A model generated the notes under the pieces. That model saw only the letters and a list, made by a program, of their open reading frames with translations, made no database searches and had not been told where the DNA came from. A DNA stretch of 64,000 nt from Mucilaginibacter terrenus (GTDB taxonomy: Bacteria; Bacteroidota; Bacteroidia; Sphingobacteriales; Sphingobacteriaceae): contig NZ_QWDE01000001.1 in the NCBI RefSeq assembly GCF_003432065.1, forward strand, positions 1,302,001-1,366,000, written 5' to 3'. How positions within the stretch are numbered: the first letter of the stretch is position 1; each line of letters starts with the position of its first letter. The position numbers and the translations under genes are program-made. Positions 24,983 to 34,430 of the stretch are shown in pieces.

Positions 24983-25840
24983 TTATTTAGTAATTGTTAA
25001 CAGTGTCAAGGTCACCTGTTCGGGCATTGAAAGGAAGGGACAATGCCCGCTATTCAGATTGTACTGCTTTGTTATCCCCGCAGCCTTGGCCATCCGGTTT
25101 TGCAGGTCGATGCCGACCGCGTGATCCAGTAAGGTATGGATGTAGTATTTATCTACCGCCCCGAAATTCGCTGCTGTGATGGTAACCTTATCGCCGAATG
25201 GGATCGCCGGCTCCACCCTGAACATTGCGTTCACCTGGGCCTGCACCGATGCTGGCCCGTCCTGGCAAAAAATGTTGACCACCTGATCCCTTTTGATGTC
25301 CAGGGTCAACTGATCAGCTGAAGGTATAATGTTAGGTCCGAGCAGCGATTGGGCATCGGTACCGGCCAAATCTCCAAGCGACTGACCGGTCGCCGGTAAA
25401 AATGCACCGATATACACCAGCTTTTCAATTTTGTTCGGAATAACTTCTGCAACAGATGTAATGACCATTCCGCCCATGCTGTGGCCAACAAGGACAACTT
25501 TTCCGCTAACGCCGTTAATAGCGGCGACCACTTTGTCCCGATAAGCATTCAGGTTCAATGTGGCCGGTGGAGTTTTGTCCTCACCATGCCCCGGTAACTC
25601 AACCACGATCACTTTATGGCCCGCAGCAACCAACCCTGCCTGGACGTTCTGCCAGACCCATGCCCCCTGCCAGGCCCCGTGGATTAGCACGAATGTTTTT
25701 ACCGTTTTGACGTCATCGTCGTTCTTCGAACAGGACGCGAAAACACCGAGGGACATCATGGCAATGATTACCAAGGCCGTGAATCTTTTTAAAAGAGCAG
25801 CTTTTTTGTTGTAGTTGTTCATATCATTTGTTTTATGCAT
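24983..25840 (-). CDS. Alpha/beta hydrolase lipoprotein (esterase-like)
   Basis: A 285-residue protein with a lipoprotein signal (LGVFASC, followed by the KNDDD spacer typical of exported Bacteroidota lipoproteins) and an alpha/beta-hydrolase domain: HGAWQGAWVW oxyanion-loop segment, nucleophile elbow GHSMGG, and a C-terminal catalytic His in SGHCPFLS. It resembles methylesterase/hydroxynitrile-lyase-type hydrolases. An ATG at 25822 is an alternative start that still leaves the signal intact. First gene of the operon with the alcohol dehydrogenase. Release of an aryl alcohol from an ester at the cell surface would fit, by inference. Confidence 0.85.
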   Translation of the reverse strand: MHKTNDMNNYNKKAALLKRFTALVIIAMMSLGVFASCSKNDDDVKTVKTFVLIHGAWQGAWVWQNVQAGLVAAGHKVIVVELPGHGEDKTPPATLNLNAYRDKVVAAINGVSGKVVLVGHSMGGMVITSVAEVIPNKIEKLVYIGAFLPATGQSLGDLAGTDAQSLLGPNIIPSADQLTLDIKRDQVVNIFCQDGPASVQAQVNAMFRVEPAIPFGDKVTITAANFGAVDKYYIHTLLDHAVGIDLQNRMAKAAGITKQYNLNSGHCPFLSMPEQVTLTLLTITK

Positions 25841-25921
25841 CCCAATGCCAATAGGGTACCATATCGCACATCTAACTATAAATCAGTAATTTGATTTGAT
25901 AACTACCTTAAGCAAAGCGGA

Positions 25922-25955
25922 TATTTCGTAAATGCGGTGGGAGAAATCCGAAATG
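25922..25955. promoter_or_regulatory. Palindromic operator upstream of the hydrolase-ADH operon
   Basis: TATTTCGTAA at 25922-25931 and, 27 bases start to start, CGAAATG at 25949-25955 form an imperfect inverted repeat about 80-115 bases upstream of the hydrolase start. The same 10-mer and the same arm spacing recur at 55805-55838, and the 10-mer recurs at 49386-49395. It is probably a shared transcription-factor site. The rest of the 312-base gap (25841-26152) holds no gene I can support. Confidence 0.55.
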
Positions 25956-26152
25956 TCGTCACTTTGACATTGATCCCCTGGGTTGATTGATTTAGTCCAT
26001 AGGCTGTTTCCGATTCGTTGAAGGGTGACGATATATCGAGCCTGTTCGCGGGTTTCACGAAACTTCGAATTTTACAAGTTCAATAATTTTATAAGTGGTT
26101 AATTTTCAATAGGATATGTTACGGCGCGGGTTTTGCATCATGGAGATTATCA

Positions 26153-26620
26153 ATGAATAATTTCATGAACAATGATATTGGAAATACGCCTGTCGCGACC
26201 CCTGAGGTCGCGCAGCTTTTAACAAAACTGCTCGCCGAGGAATGCGTGCTTTATACCAAAACCAGATATGCCCATTGGAATGTCGGGGGTCCTATTTTTC
26301 ATACCGTCTCCGTATTCTTTCAGTCGCAGTACCAACAATTGGAAGAAATCTTTGACAGCGTTGCAAAAAAGATCCGCACCCTGGGCCATTATCCTATCAG
26401 AATTTTAAAAGTTTTACTGGAACATACCCAAGACCGGCGGAAAAAACGACAGTTGCGCATTTATCCAGGAATTATTAGCGGACGATAGCATCGTTGAATA
26501 TATCCGGCAGAACATCAAAAGCAGCGCTGATCAATATCAGATTTGGTACAAGCCATTTCTTAACCGGACTGATCAAGACCTATACAAAATGACCGGCTGC
26601 TATCAACACCTTCGAAACCG
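26153..26620 (+). pseudogene. dps: Broken Dps (DNA-protection ferritin-like) gene
   Basis: The first frame (26153 to about 26440) reads a normal Dps N-terminal half, with LLAEECVLYTKTRYAHWNV (ferroxidase-type His region) and FDSVAKKIRTLGHYP. Homology then continues in a second frame from about 26460 (FIQELLADDSIVEYIRQNI) and in a third from about 26548 (TSHFLTGLIKTYTK, then a stop). Two frameshifts and a premature stop therefore separate three recognisable pieces of one Dps protein, so the gene is inactive. Dps normally stores iron and shields DNA from peroxide. Sequencing error is unlikely to explain two shifts and a stop within 200 bases. Confidence 0.8.
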
Positions 26621-26733
26621 AGCATTATTAAACACCAAGTATGTGGAAAAAGATTAAATATTACTTAATTGCTGTCTGGATAGCCAAGCAGTTAAAAAAA
26701 CCCTGACAGCGATATTTTTATGACGTTAATCGC

Positions 26734-29022
26734 CTAGCTGGCAACAGTGCCTAAAACCTTTTCAATCATAAATTCTACGCTAATGTGCAAACCGGATTGA
26801 TTACGGATTTTGAAATCCCCGCCCAATTGCTTACTCAATGCTTTCATCATTTCCATCCCAAGTGAAGAGGCGTTTTTTAGATCAAAATTTTCAGGTAACC
26901 CGCACCCGTTGTCGCTGATATGCAACATTAATCCATCTCTGCCTACCTGGTGAATAGCGATTATGATCTCTCCACCGTCCGGATTGAAAGCATATTTAAT
27001 AGCGTTAGTAATTGCTTCGTTAAGGATAAGCCCAAGCGGTACTGCCTGAGCCAGATCAATGTTAAAATTCTCGACGAGCTGTTCGATTCTTATCCGGTGG
27101 CGACGAGTATCAAAGCAATCTGCCAGGTAACCAACAAGATCTGAAACATATGCTGCCATGTTAATGCTGGATACATTGCTGCTGGTGTACAGCTTTTGGT
27201 GAATTAGGGAAATCGCCTGCACCCTGTTTTGACTCTCCCGAATTGCCTCCAATGCAGCGGTATTTTCCAGGTAGGAACATTGTGAGCTTAGCAGACTCAT
27301 AACGATCTGAAGGTTGTTTTTTACCCGGTGATGCACCTCTTTTATCAGCCAATCCTTATCCTTGAGCAACTCATCTTTATCGGCCAATAAATCTTCCTTC
27401 TCTAATAACAATTGTTCGAGTCCAAACTTTTGCCGAACGATCTCTTCTTGTTGAATTCGCAATTTATCATTAATGCGTTGTTTTAAGCGAAACCGATTGT
27501 AACCTATGCCCAGTAGCAAAATCGTGACTCCCAGCCCGCCTAATAGAAGCTTCTGATCCGCCTTAGCCTTATCAGCTTTAAGTTCGGATTCTTTTTTCAA
27601 GAACTCAATATCTTTTTGCTGCATTAGAATATTATGATCCTTGCGCTCACTATCAAACTCCGCGTTGTACAATGCAATTTGACGATTTTTTATCACGCTA
27701 TTGGCTGAATCTGTAAAGGTTTTATACTGTTGAAAATGGGAAATAGCGGATTTATATTTGCCGAGAGCCGAATCTACTTTAAACCAGTTAAGCTCATTCT
27801 TGCCATTCAACTCATAGATTTTTGTAGATGAGCCAATTTGCTTGTTCATCTCCAGTAAGGGGTAACATAATTTATACTGTTGTGTTGCTATGTAATAGCT
27901 AATGATATAATCTACAGGCCTTTTATAGGTTTCTTTTGTGCCGGCAGGATTTAACTGTTGTATTTTGGCAAAATAATGTTTTGCCTCGTCAAATCGTTTT
28001 AGCCCCAGATAGCCGAGCATCATCTTCCCATAGATCGCTATATTAAGCGTAGTCTGCCCGTTAAGGAGTGGTGAGGCTTCTATGCTTTTCAAAATCTTAA
28101 CAGCTTTCTCATATTGACCGCTACCAAGGTATGCCGTTGATAAATTTATAGATACGGTGATTACTGATACTTCTGATTTGAATTCATGGGCAATTTCCAG
28201 CGATTTGAGCAAATAGTCGATGGCCTGTTTATAGTTATTTAGACCTATATAGCACTGCCCGGTACGGTTGTAGATCGTACATAACTGCAGCGAATGGTCA
28301 CCGTTAATTTCGTAAGATTTGATAGCTAGCAATTCATACCTTAAAGCGTTCACCAAATCGCCGTATAATCTGAGCGCCGACCCCAGCAAGTCATAAACGC
28401 CATAAAGTTTTTTATAATTTATAGTGGAATATAGTGCGATAGCCTGCTTGAGGTTTTGGATTTCTTCGAGTGTGTTATTGGCACCCTGGAAGGTAAGCAG
28501 ATCGGCGATGTCGATTAGGGTTGAGGCAGTGCGCTCGATCTGACCTGTTTTCTGGAAAAGATCACACGCTTTTCTGTAATAACCGATTTTTTTTAGACCT
28601 TCTGCTCCTTCGTTTTCATAACATTGCCCTATCGCGATATAAGACTCTGCCTGGTTTCGCAAATCATTTTTTTGAGTGAACAAAAGTAGCGCAGCGTTTG
28701 ACTTTGCTGCCGCCTTTTCTTTTTCTCCTTTTAAGTTGTAATAAAGAGATAATTGAAGGTCAGCCTGCCCTTGAATATGCCAGTTCTTATAATTGCGGTT
28801 TAATTGTATTGCTTGATTTATAAAAATAAATGCACTGTCAATCTGAGATTTTTGAACACCGGAGAAAGTCAACATGTGCTTTGAAAGCTTAAGTAAATTG
28901 TTTATTCTGGCCGTATCCCGGGTATCACTTTTTAATTTTAATAACAAAGTTTCTTTATCTTGACTTACCCCGATTTTCGACTGAATTGTTAAAAAGACGA
29001 TGAGAAACAAGATTTTTTTCAT
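26734..29022 (-). CDS. Periplasmic-TPR sensor histidine kinase (HisKA_2)
   Basis: A 762-residue kinase: signal peptide (about 1-20), a long TPR region (about 30-430, with repeats such as GQCYIGLNNYKQAIDYLLKS), one membrane segment near 490-510, a coiled coil, then a HisKA_2 phospho-acceptor motif (EVHHRVKNNLQIV) and a HATPase with N-box NEAITNAIKYAF and G1 DNGCGLP. No receiver domain. The layout is common in Sphingobacteriaceae and senses an unknown periplasmic cue. No response regulator is adjacent, so it is an orphan. Related kinase fragments occur at 48836 and 60540. Codon use is AT-rich compared with the susCD island. Confidence 0.92.
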   Translation of the reverse strand: MKKILFLIVFLTIQSKIGVSQDKETLLLKLKSDTRDTARINNLLKLSKHMLTFSGVQKSQIDSAFIFINQAIQLNRNYKNWHIQGQADLQLSLYYNLKGEKEKAAAKSNAALLLFTQKNDLRNQAESYIAIGQCYENEGAEGLKKIGYYRKACDLFQKTGQIERTASTLIDIADLLTFQGANNTLEEIQNLKQAIALYSTINYKKLYGVYDLLGSALRLYGDLVNALRYELLAIKSYEINGDHSLQLCTIYNRTGQCYIGLNNYKQAIDYLLKSLEIAHEFKSEVSVITVSINLSTAYLGSGQYEKAVKILKSIEASPLLNGQTTLNIAIYGKMMLGYLGLKRFDEAKHYFAKIQQLNPAGTKETYKRPVDYIISYYIATQQYKLCYPLLEMNKQIGSSTKIYELNGKNELNWFKVDSALGKYKSAISHFQQYKTFTDSANSVIKNRQIALYNAEFDSERKDHNILMQQKDIEFLKKESELKADKAKADQKLLLGGLGVTILLLGIGYNRFRLKQRINDKLRIQQEEIVRQKFGLEQLLLEKEDLLADKDELLKDKDWLIKEVHHRVKNNLQIVMSLLSSQCSYLENTAALEAIRESQNRVQAISLIHQKLYTSSNVSSINMAAYVSDLVGYLADCFDTRRHRIRIEQLVENFNIDLAQAVPLGLILNEAITNAIKYAFNPDGGEIIIAIHQVGRDGLMLHISDNGCGLPENFDLKNASSLGMEMMKALSKQLGGDFKIRNQSGLHISVEFMIEKVLGTVAS

Positions 29023-29676
29023 GAGCTAATTGTTTAAAAAAGGCTAAAAGTATTGTAGTATCTCCAGGAAAGGGTCAACAAAACCTAAAGATTGTCCCCC
29101 TACTATGAATTGAAATTTGACAAATCATAAAAGTCATTTTTTAAGATAGGTCTTTTTTTTGAACAGCGATATAAAACATCATATAAATGTAAGCAAGCCA
29201 GCTTCGGTAAAAAGGTATTTTTTATCGATTCTGTTGTACAGATTATCAGTTTAAAAATAAGACGGCAATAAGCTTGTTTTGGAGTCTAAAGACGCGTAGT
29301 CATTAGATAATCAGCGCACTATTTTAATTGGGGCTTTGGTTTCACTTACGTTCCGGGGATCGCAAGGATATCTTGGCGGTTAAAACAACGTAAATCGCCC
29401 ATGCTTGAAGGATATGTTTTCCTAACAAATGGCAACGGCCCAATCTATGAAAGATACCGAAGGTCTGGCAGGAACGGCCACATGAATATGACTGCTCATC
29501 GGCGTGAATCGACTTATTAGTGTGACAAGTTATTTATAAATTGTTTAATCGCTAATGAACCAATTTGATATACCTTCAATGGTGTATTTAATTTGCTCTG
29601 AGAAGGATCTATGCAACGGATAACGCATTCATCTTTGTGTTTTGATCTTTTAGGTTAATCTAGTAAATGCCTTTAA
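29023..29676. other. Long non-coding gap
   Basis: About 650 bases with stop codons in all frames, AT-rich, lying between the divergent-facing side of the TPR kinase and the end of the DUF3943 gene. I see no conserved coding pattern, tRNA, IS end or long repeat. It holds the promoter of the TPR kinase at its left end and perhaps a decayed gene. Confidence 0.5.
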
Positions 29677-31086
29677 CTAAAGGGTAAGTGTATACCTGAT
29701 TGCGAATTTAATATATGGATATCGCTTGTTCGTATTGTTATCATCCTTGTATCTGCCTAATAAAGCGTAGTAGCCCCCTTCTGAGGTGACCGCGAAACCT
29801 TCTGTTAACATAAAACTAAGTTCGCCGGCCACGGTATGCAGATAGTAATTTGACTGATTTCCATTTACAGAATGCATCCAACCGCCTTTATAAAGTGCGC
29901 TAAAGGCCAGTTTATCAATGTCCAGCTTTACGGCGCCGTTGATGGCAATCCCAGGGCCGTAATCGTAACTTCTACCATTATAGGGATGACGGTTAGGGAT
30001 GGCTGCCAAGATGACCGGGCCGGCGCCAAAAGACGTATTGAGCTTCACCTTCCCGGGCAGGTCATATTCTGTAAAGAGATTGAGCTTTACACTTTGACCA
30101 CCGTAAAAGAAAGCTTCGTTATGAATGTAATCATAATTAGCGGAAAGGATCAGCAAGTATCGTGTCCGGTTTGACCCTTCCAGTTCCCAGCCCGTTATGG
30201 ATCCGTACACACTGACGATATTCACTTTAGAACTGTCGTCCTGCCCTACTTCCGTCGTGATCGAGATATTGCTGAATGGTTCCGTAAACTTCTCGGCCGG
30301 AGTTCCATATAATAACTTGATCCGGCCATACCAGCCAAATGTATTTCGACCGGGGAATTGATTTGTTGCGGTGACCCTGAAACTCCGCGCCCCCAGGTCA
30401 AAAGCTACGCTAATTTTTGATGAATCTGCTTCCTGGTTACTTTCTGTTTCACGACCCCATTTACTATCGATCATGCGGCTAAAGCCATTCATTGGATTGA
30501 TTAACGTGGCTCCAGTTTCGCTAAGCTGCCTCTTTAAACCGCGCCGGTGATAATTAATCAATTTATTAGCCAGCCGGTGAGTCATTTCACCTAATACTAT
30601 GCCACCAAAAGTGGTGTTAATGAAGTCGTTAGGTGCAGGTGCCTGATTCTCGGCGGTGGATTCCCAAAAGTAGCTTCCGGCCGCGGTGGCCAGTGCGGAT
30701 TGCCAAAAATTATACCCGTTAGCCCTGAAGGAGTTGTAAAATAGGCTGCCATGAAAAGGATGCCCCAACTGGTTGGTTTGAAACCGGTCATTGTCCCAGG
30801 TCCAGGAACCTGGATTTAAATTATGGCGGATGGTGCTAAAGGATATTCTGGCATAATCCGCATTACGGACATACCGGTCAAATGACCATGGCAAAACTTC
30901 TGCCAACGCCCAGGAGCTGGCGGCCTTGCCAAAGTTCTTTTTTACCGCTGTGGTTTTAATGATGGACGTTTCGGTAGTATCCAAACGATTTGGCCTGTAA
31001 AGCGGCATTTGTTGCGCTATAGCGAAAATGGGCAGGCTTAAAAGAGAAATTACGATCCAACAGCTTATAATTATTTTGTTCATCAT
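29677..31086 (-). CDS. DUF3943-family outer-membrane/periplasmic protein
   Basis: A 469-residue protein with a signal peptide (about 1-24). The DUF3943 core (about 70-200) has FQTNQLGHPFHGSLFYNSFR and NFWQSALATAAGSYFWE, with NDFINTTFGGIVLGEMTHR. The C-terminal half alternates hydrophobic and polar residues as in a beta barrel and ends with an aromatic-rich strand (IKFAIRYTL). The family is common in Bacteroidota with no defined function. It follows a small hypothetical gene by 16 bases on the same strand. Confidence 0.85.
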   Translation of the reverse strand: MMNKIIISCWIVISLLSLPIFAIAQQMPLYRPNRLDTTETSIIKTTAVKKNFGKAASSWALAEVLPWSFDRYVRNADYARISFSTIRHNLNPGSWTWDNDRFQTNQLGHPFHGSLFYNSFRANGYNFWQSALATAAGSYFWESTAENQAPAPNDFINTTFGGIVLGEMTHRLANKLINYHRRGLKRQLSETGATLINPMNGFSRMIDSKWGRETESNQEADSSKISVAFDLGARSFRVTATNQFPGRNTFGWYGRIKLLYGTPAEKFTEPFSNISITTEVGQDDSSKVNIVSVYGSITGWELEGSNRTRYLLILSANYDYIHNEAFFYGGQSVKLNLFTEYDLPGKVKLNTSFGAGPVILAAIPNRHPYNGRSYDYGPGIAINGAVKLDIDKLAFSALYKGGWMHSVNGNQSNYYLHTVAGELSFMLTEGFAVTSEGGYYALLGRYKDDNNTNKRYPYIKFAIRYTLTL

Positions 31087-31102
31087 GACGTTTATGAACA
31101 GT

Positions 31103-31396
31103 TTAAATGATGGCCCAGGCGGTACAGATAGCTTCGGTGATCATTACACCCATGTCACCGTTACCGGTGTCAATTGTGTGGACATATTTAAAGCGCCTGC
31201 TCAACCGGTCGAAGACCTGGTCAACGATATCGATTTGTGCTGCACCTACAGGGGTTACCCGGTTATTCTGAATACATAGTAATTGCCCGTTGCAAAGTAT
31301 CAGGTAATCGAAATGATAGCCTTTAGCCTGCAGCTCGATCAACCTCTTGGTCAGATTTATCTTGAGTTTACGGCTGTTCCTTGCTGAACTGTTCAT
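31103..31396 (-). CDS. Hypothetical 97-residue protein
   Basis: A small soluble protein with a basic N-terminus (SARNSRKLKINLTKRLIE), a GYHFDYLILCNGQLLCIQN segment that looks like a beta hairpin, and a C-terminal VHTIDTGNGDMGVMI. It resembles short conserved Sphingobacteriaceae proteins of unknown role but shows no catalytic motif. It is 16 bases upstream of the DUF3943 gene and probably co-transcribed with it. Confidence 0.6.
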   Translation of the reverse strand: MNSSARNSRKLKINLTKRLIELQAKGYHFDYLILCNGQLLCIQNNRVTPVGAAQIDIVDQVFDRLSRRFKYVHTIDTGNGDMGVMITEAICTAWAII

Positions 31397-31561
31397 TGGT
31401 TTAAGCTTTAGCGTTATTTAAAACAGGAATGATCTGCAATAACACGGTAAAGGACATGCCAACAATAGTAAATAACTGATAAGCAACATCTTACTAGTTA
31501 CTTTGATACAAGTATTGCCGATAATTCGCTAAACCTTGCCAAACAGGCGATATACCGTTAA

Positions 31562-31735
31562 TCAACCGGCATAAGCCATAAATCTAGCCAGGTCGTCCGG
31601 GAACTCAACCGGGCCGGACGAATGCTGTTGAGCTGAGACCTTTGGCTGATGATTATCAGGATGAGGATTAACCTTATCAACCCGGGCTTTTATCTTAACT
31701 TCCAGATCTTTAGCCGAGTTGGTGTTGTCGTTCAT
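31562..31735 (-). CDS. 57-residue protein translationally coupled to the MFS transporter
   Basis: The ATG at 31735 overlaps the stop codon of the MFS gene by four bases (ATGA, 31732-31735), the usual mark of translational coupling. The product is hydrophilic, with DLEVKIKARVDKVNPHPDN and a C-terminal FPDDLARFMAYAG, and has no signal peptide or membrane segment. It could be a regulatory subunit or a small accessory protein of the efflux system. No family recognised. The remaining 165 bases up to the next gene hold no frame I would call. Confidence 0.5.
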   Translation of the reverse strand: MNDNTNSAKDLEVKIKARVDKVNPHPDNHQPKVSAQQHSSGPVEFPDDLARFMAYAG

Positions 31736-33351
31736 GATCTTTTAGTTGAGTGTCCATTTGAAGCCACAATCGGATTCAGACTGGAACTGGTGTATAGCAA
31801 TTGAAATAACACAGCGGTTACGACGATCAGTAATGCAGCCCCCGTTAATTCAGCAATAAAAAGGAAGGTTGCCCTGCTGCTTAGCAACTGTGCCTGAACA
31901 GCCAGCGATTTTGCCAACGAGGCGTTGGCCATGCTAGCGGCCTGATCGGTTGAAAAGCCTTTGGATACAAAAAGTTGTTTGAAACCATTCAGTCGTTCTG
32001 CGGCATTAACGTCGACGCTGGTGAGATGAATAAGAAAGCTTTCTTTAAAAATTTGTCCATAATAAAGTTGCAGGTTGTAGAACCCGGCACCGGCATTTAG
32101 TAAGGAAGTAAAGCGGGTAAAAGCGGCTATGATCAACCCTGAGTAACCGGTGGTCACGGGAACCGATGTCAGCGTAAAAATCATAATGGGAACGAAAAGT
32201 ATGCCGGAAGCTGCACCCTGAAAAAAGACGGGCAAGAGCAGATCTTCGAACGCCAGGTCGGGTGCGAATATAAAATACATCCAGAGATGGTAAATGAGCG
32301 ACATGCTCAGGCCGACTATAAAAAAGTACATGATGACATCTTTTTTCCGGATCAGGATCTGGGAAGTAATGATCATGAAAATGATCAACCCGCTGACGCT
32401 GCACAGGCCAAGGATCATCTCCTGCGTTGAGCTCCATTGTAAAACGGCTACTGTATAGCCGTAAACTATGTTGATACTTTCCTTTGATCCGTAGTAAAAT
32501 CCCAGCAACAGCAAGCCAATCCAAAACTTTTTGTATCTGAAAACCTCGAGGTTAATCAGCGGCCTTTTAATCAGGTATTGCCGGACTATGTATAAAACCC
32601 CACTGGTAATGCTGATCATGGCCGCAAATTGTATGCGCCTGTCGGAAAACCAATAATATTTTGAGCCGTAAACAAGAGTATAAGCCAGGCTAATTGCCCC
32701 CATCATAAAAAAAACAGTTCCGGTCCAGTCTATTTGATATAAAGGATACTTTCGGATATTTGACCTTGCGTTGAAAGCTAAGAAAATCACCACAAAAACG
32801 ATTATCTGGAACAGGATCAGGTACTCATAAAGTTCGGTGAAATCAGAACTTTGGATAACTGCTGAGGCAATGAGTCCTAACAATACGCTGCTGCTTAGCA
32901 CAGTGCCATAAAAGATCGTAGAACCGATTGGCCGGGCATGTTCCGGGCGTAAAAAGCCCGGTATGATGACCAGCATACTTCCTGACAGACAAGCTACAGC
33001 ACATCCTTGAAAAAAACGGATGAAAAAGAATGCCATTACACTCGTGTTCACCATGAAGGCCACATTAAGCAATATGGAAATGAACGTGACAAACAACAGG
33101 TAATTCCTGGTCTCAAAATACTTAAGGAATCTGAATTGTATCGGCAGTGTGGTGATGATTGCCGCATAGGTTAATTGCACGCCCAAGGTGATATCTTCCG
33201 GCTGGGCGCCTAAATAGGACAATACATAATTCTGGCTTAACGCAATGGAGGCAAACTCCATTATCGATGACAACAGGATCAGGAAGAATGTGATCCTTAT
33301 ACCCCAGTTCCATTTCAAAAGCCAGGGTCTGATATAGGTTGGCGTGTTCAT
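31732..33351 (-). CDS. MFS drug efflux transporter, EmrB/DHA2-like
   Basis: A 539-residue protein with about 14 hydrophobic segments, the number expected for the DHA2 (EmrB/QacA) family. An early FFIRFFQGCAVACLSGSM segment corresponds to the conserved motif-C region of antiporters. Its start overlaps the end of the HlyD-type gene by four bases (33348-33351), so the adaptor and pump are made together. With the adaptor and the TolC-type protein upstream it forms a tripartite proton-driven efflux system across both membranes. The substrate cannot be told from sequence. Confidence 0.9.
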   Translation of the reverse strand: MNTPTYIRPWLLKWNWGIRITFFLILLSSIMEFASIALSQNYVLSYLGAQPEDITLGVQLTYAAIITTLPIQFRFLKYFETRNYLLFVTFISILLNVAFMVNTSVMAFFFIRFFQGCAVACLSGSMLVIIPGFLRPEHARPIGSTIFYGTVLSSSVLLGLIASAVIQSSDFTELYEYLILFQIIVFVVIFLAFNARSNIRKYPLYQIDWTGTVFFMMGAISLAYTLVYGSKYYWFSDRRIQFAAMISITSGVLYIVRQYLIKRPLINLEVFRYKKFWIGLLLLGFYYGSKESINIVYGYTVAVLQWSSTQEMILGLCSVSGLIIFMIITSQILIRKKDVIMYFFIVGLSMSLIYHLWMYFIFAPDLAFEDLLLPVFFQGAASGILFVPIMIFTLTSVPVTTGYSGLIIAAFTRFTSLLNAGAGFYNLQLYYGQIFKESFLIHLTSVDVNAAERLNGFKQLFVSKGFSTDQAASMANASLAKSLAVQAQLLSSRATFLFIAELTGAALLIVVTAVLFQLLYTSSSLNPIVASNGHSTKRS

Positions 33352-34397
33352 ATCGCTTTCTTTTTAACTGAAACCATTACGTTCATGCCGGCCTTAACCG
33401 GGCTGATGTCAGAAGAAGTGAATCTGATTTTTATCGGAATTCTTTGCACGATCTTGACAAAGTTCCCGGTAGCATTATCAGGCGGCAGCAGCGAAAACTT
33501 AGCGCCTGTCGAGGCAGCGATCGCCTCAATAGTTCCCTGGTAAACTTTATCATCAATGGCATCTACGCGTATTTCGACCGGTTGCCCGATATACATGCCG
33601 TAAACTTGGGTTTCTTTAAAATTTGCGGTAACCCATTTGTCTTTTTCGTTGACGATGGAGACCAGCGGTTGACCGGGCTGGATTTGCTGACCTTCCAGTA
33701 TCGTTTTTTTGCCCATCCTTCCTGTGTATGGCGCTATAATGGTGGTATAGCCTAGATTAAGACGTGCCAGTTCAAGTTCCGCCATTTTTCTTTTCAGGTC
33801 CGCTGCCAGCAATGCCCGACGGGATTTAAGCTCCGCAATCCTGGCGTAGCTGGTTTTTAGATTATTTTCCGCAGCGCTGTAGTCACTCACCGAGACATCA
33901 TAACGCGATTGTACTGATTCCAAGTCTGACCCTGTAACGGCTTCATCTTTTACCAGCTTCTTATACCGCTTAATATCCGCCTGTTGTAGCACTAACCTTG
34001 CCTTGGCTCCGTTAATCTGGTCCTTATTTACCAGCGTTGCGGTTTGGGCAGACGAGATACCAGCCTCCAGAACGGCCAGTTGTGCGCGGGAATCCTCCAC
34101 TGCGGCTTCAGCTTCGGTAAGTCGCTGACGGTTTTCCCTGTTGTCCAGGATGACCAGCGTGTCACCGGCTTTGACCTCCTGATGTTCTTCAAACAGTACT
34201 TTTTTGATGTAGCCGCCGGTACGTGCGGATATCGGGTTGATATAGGATTCAACCTGTGCATCATTTGTTTCCAAAAAATGCTTTTCCCTCAGAAAATAAC
34301 CGGTGAAATAAAAAATTGCCGCCAGGACAACCAGCAGGGCGGTTATGCCTAAAATTATATTGCCTGGATGAAACTTTGATTTTGCTATAGTATCCAT
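33348..34397 (-). CDS. HlyD/EmrA-type membrane fusion protein
   Basis: A 349-residue adaptor: one N-terminal membrane segment (about 17-35), a barrel-sandwich hybrid domain split around a long coiled-coil hairpin (about 90-205, Ala/Leu/Lys-rich), then GYTTIIAPYTGRMGKKTIL and a beta domain with ISPVKAGMNVMVSV at the end. This is the EmrA pattern that bridges an MFS pump to an outer-membrane channel. It lies 33 bases after the TolC-type gene and overlaps the pump gene by four bases. Confidence 0.93.
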   Translation of the reverse strand: MDTIAKSKFHPGNIILGITALLVVLAAIFYFTGYFLREKHFLETNDAQVESYINPISARTGGYIKKVLFEEHQEVKAGDTLVILDNRENRQRLTEAEAAVEDSRAQLAVLEAGISSAQTATLVNKDQINGAKARLVLQQADIKRYKKLVKDEAVTGSDLESVQSRYDVSVSDYSAAENNLKTSYARIAELKSRRALLAADLKRKMAELELARLNLGYTTIIAPYTGRMGKKTILEGQQIQPGQPLVSIVNEKDKWVTANFKETQVYGMYIGQPVEIRVDAIDDKVYQGTIEAIAASTGAKFSLLPPDNATGNFVKIVQRIPIKIRFTSSDISPVKAGMNVMVSVKKKAI

Positions 34398-34430
34398 GAT
34401 TTCTATGTATATGATGATTTATGTGAGCTG

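Noticed and set aside
29023..29676. Possible missing gene or IS in the 650-base gap
   Set aside because: No frame with coding character, no terminal inverted repeats and no transposase motif were found.
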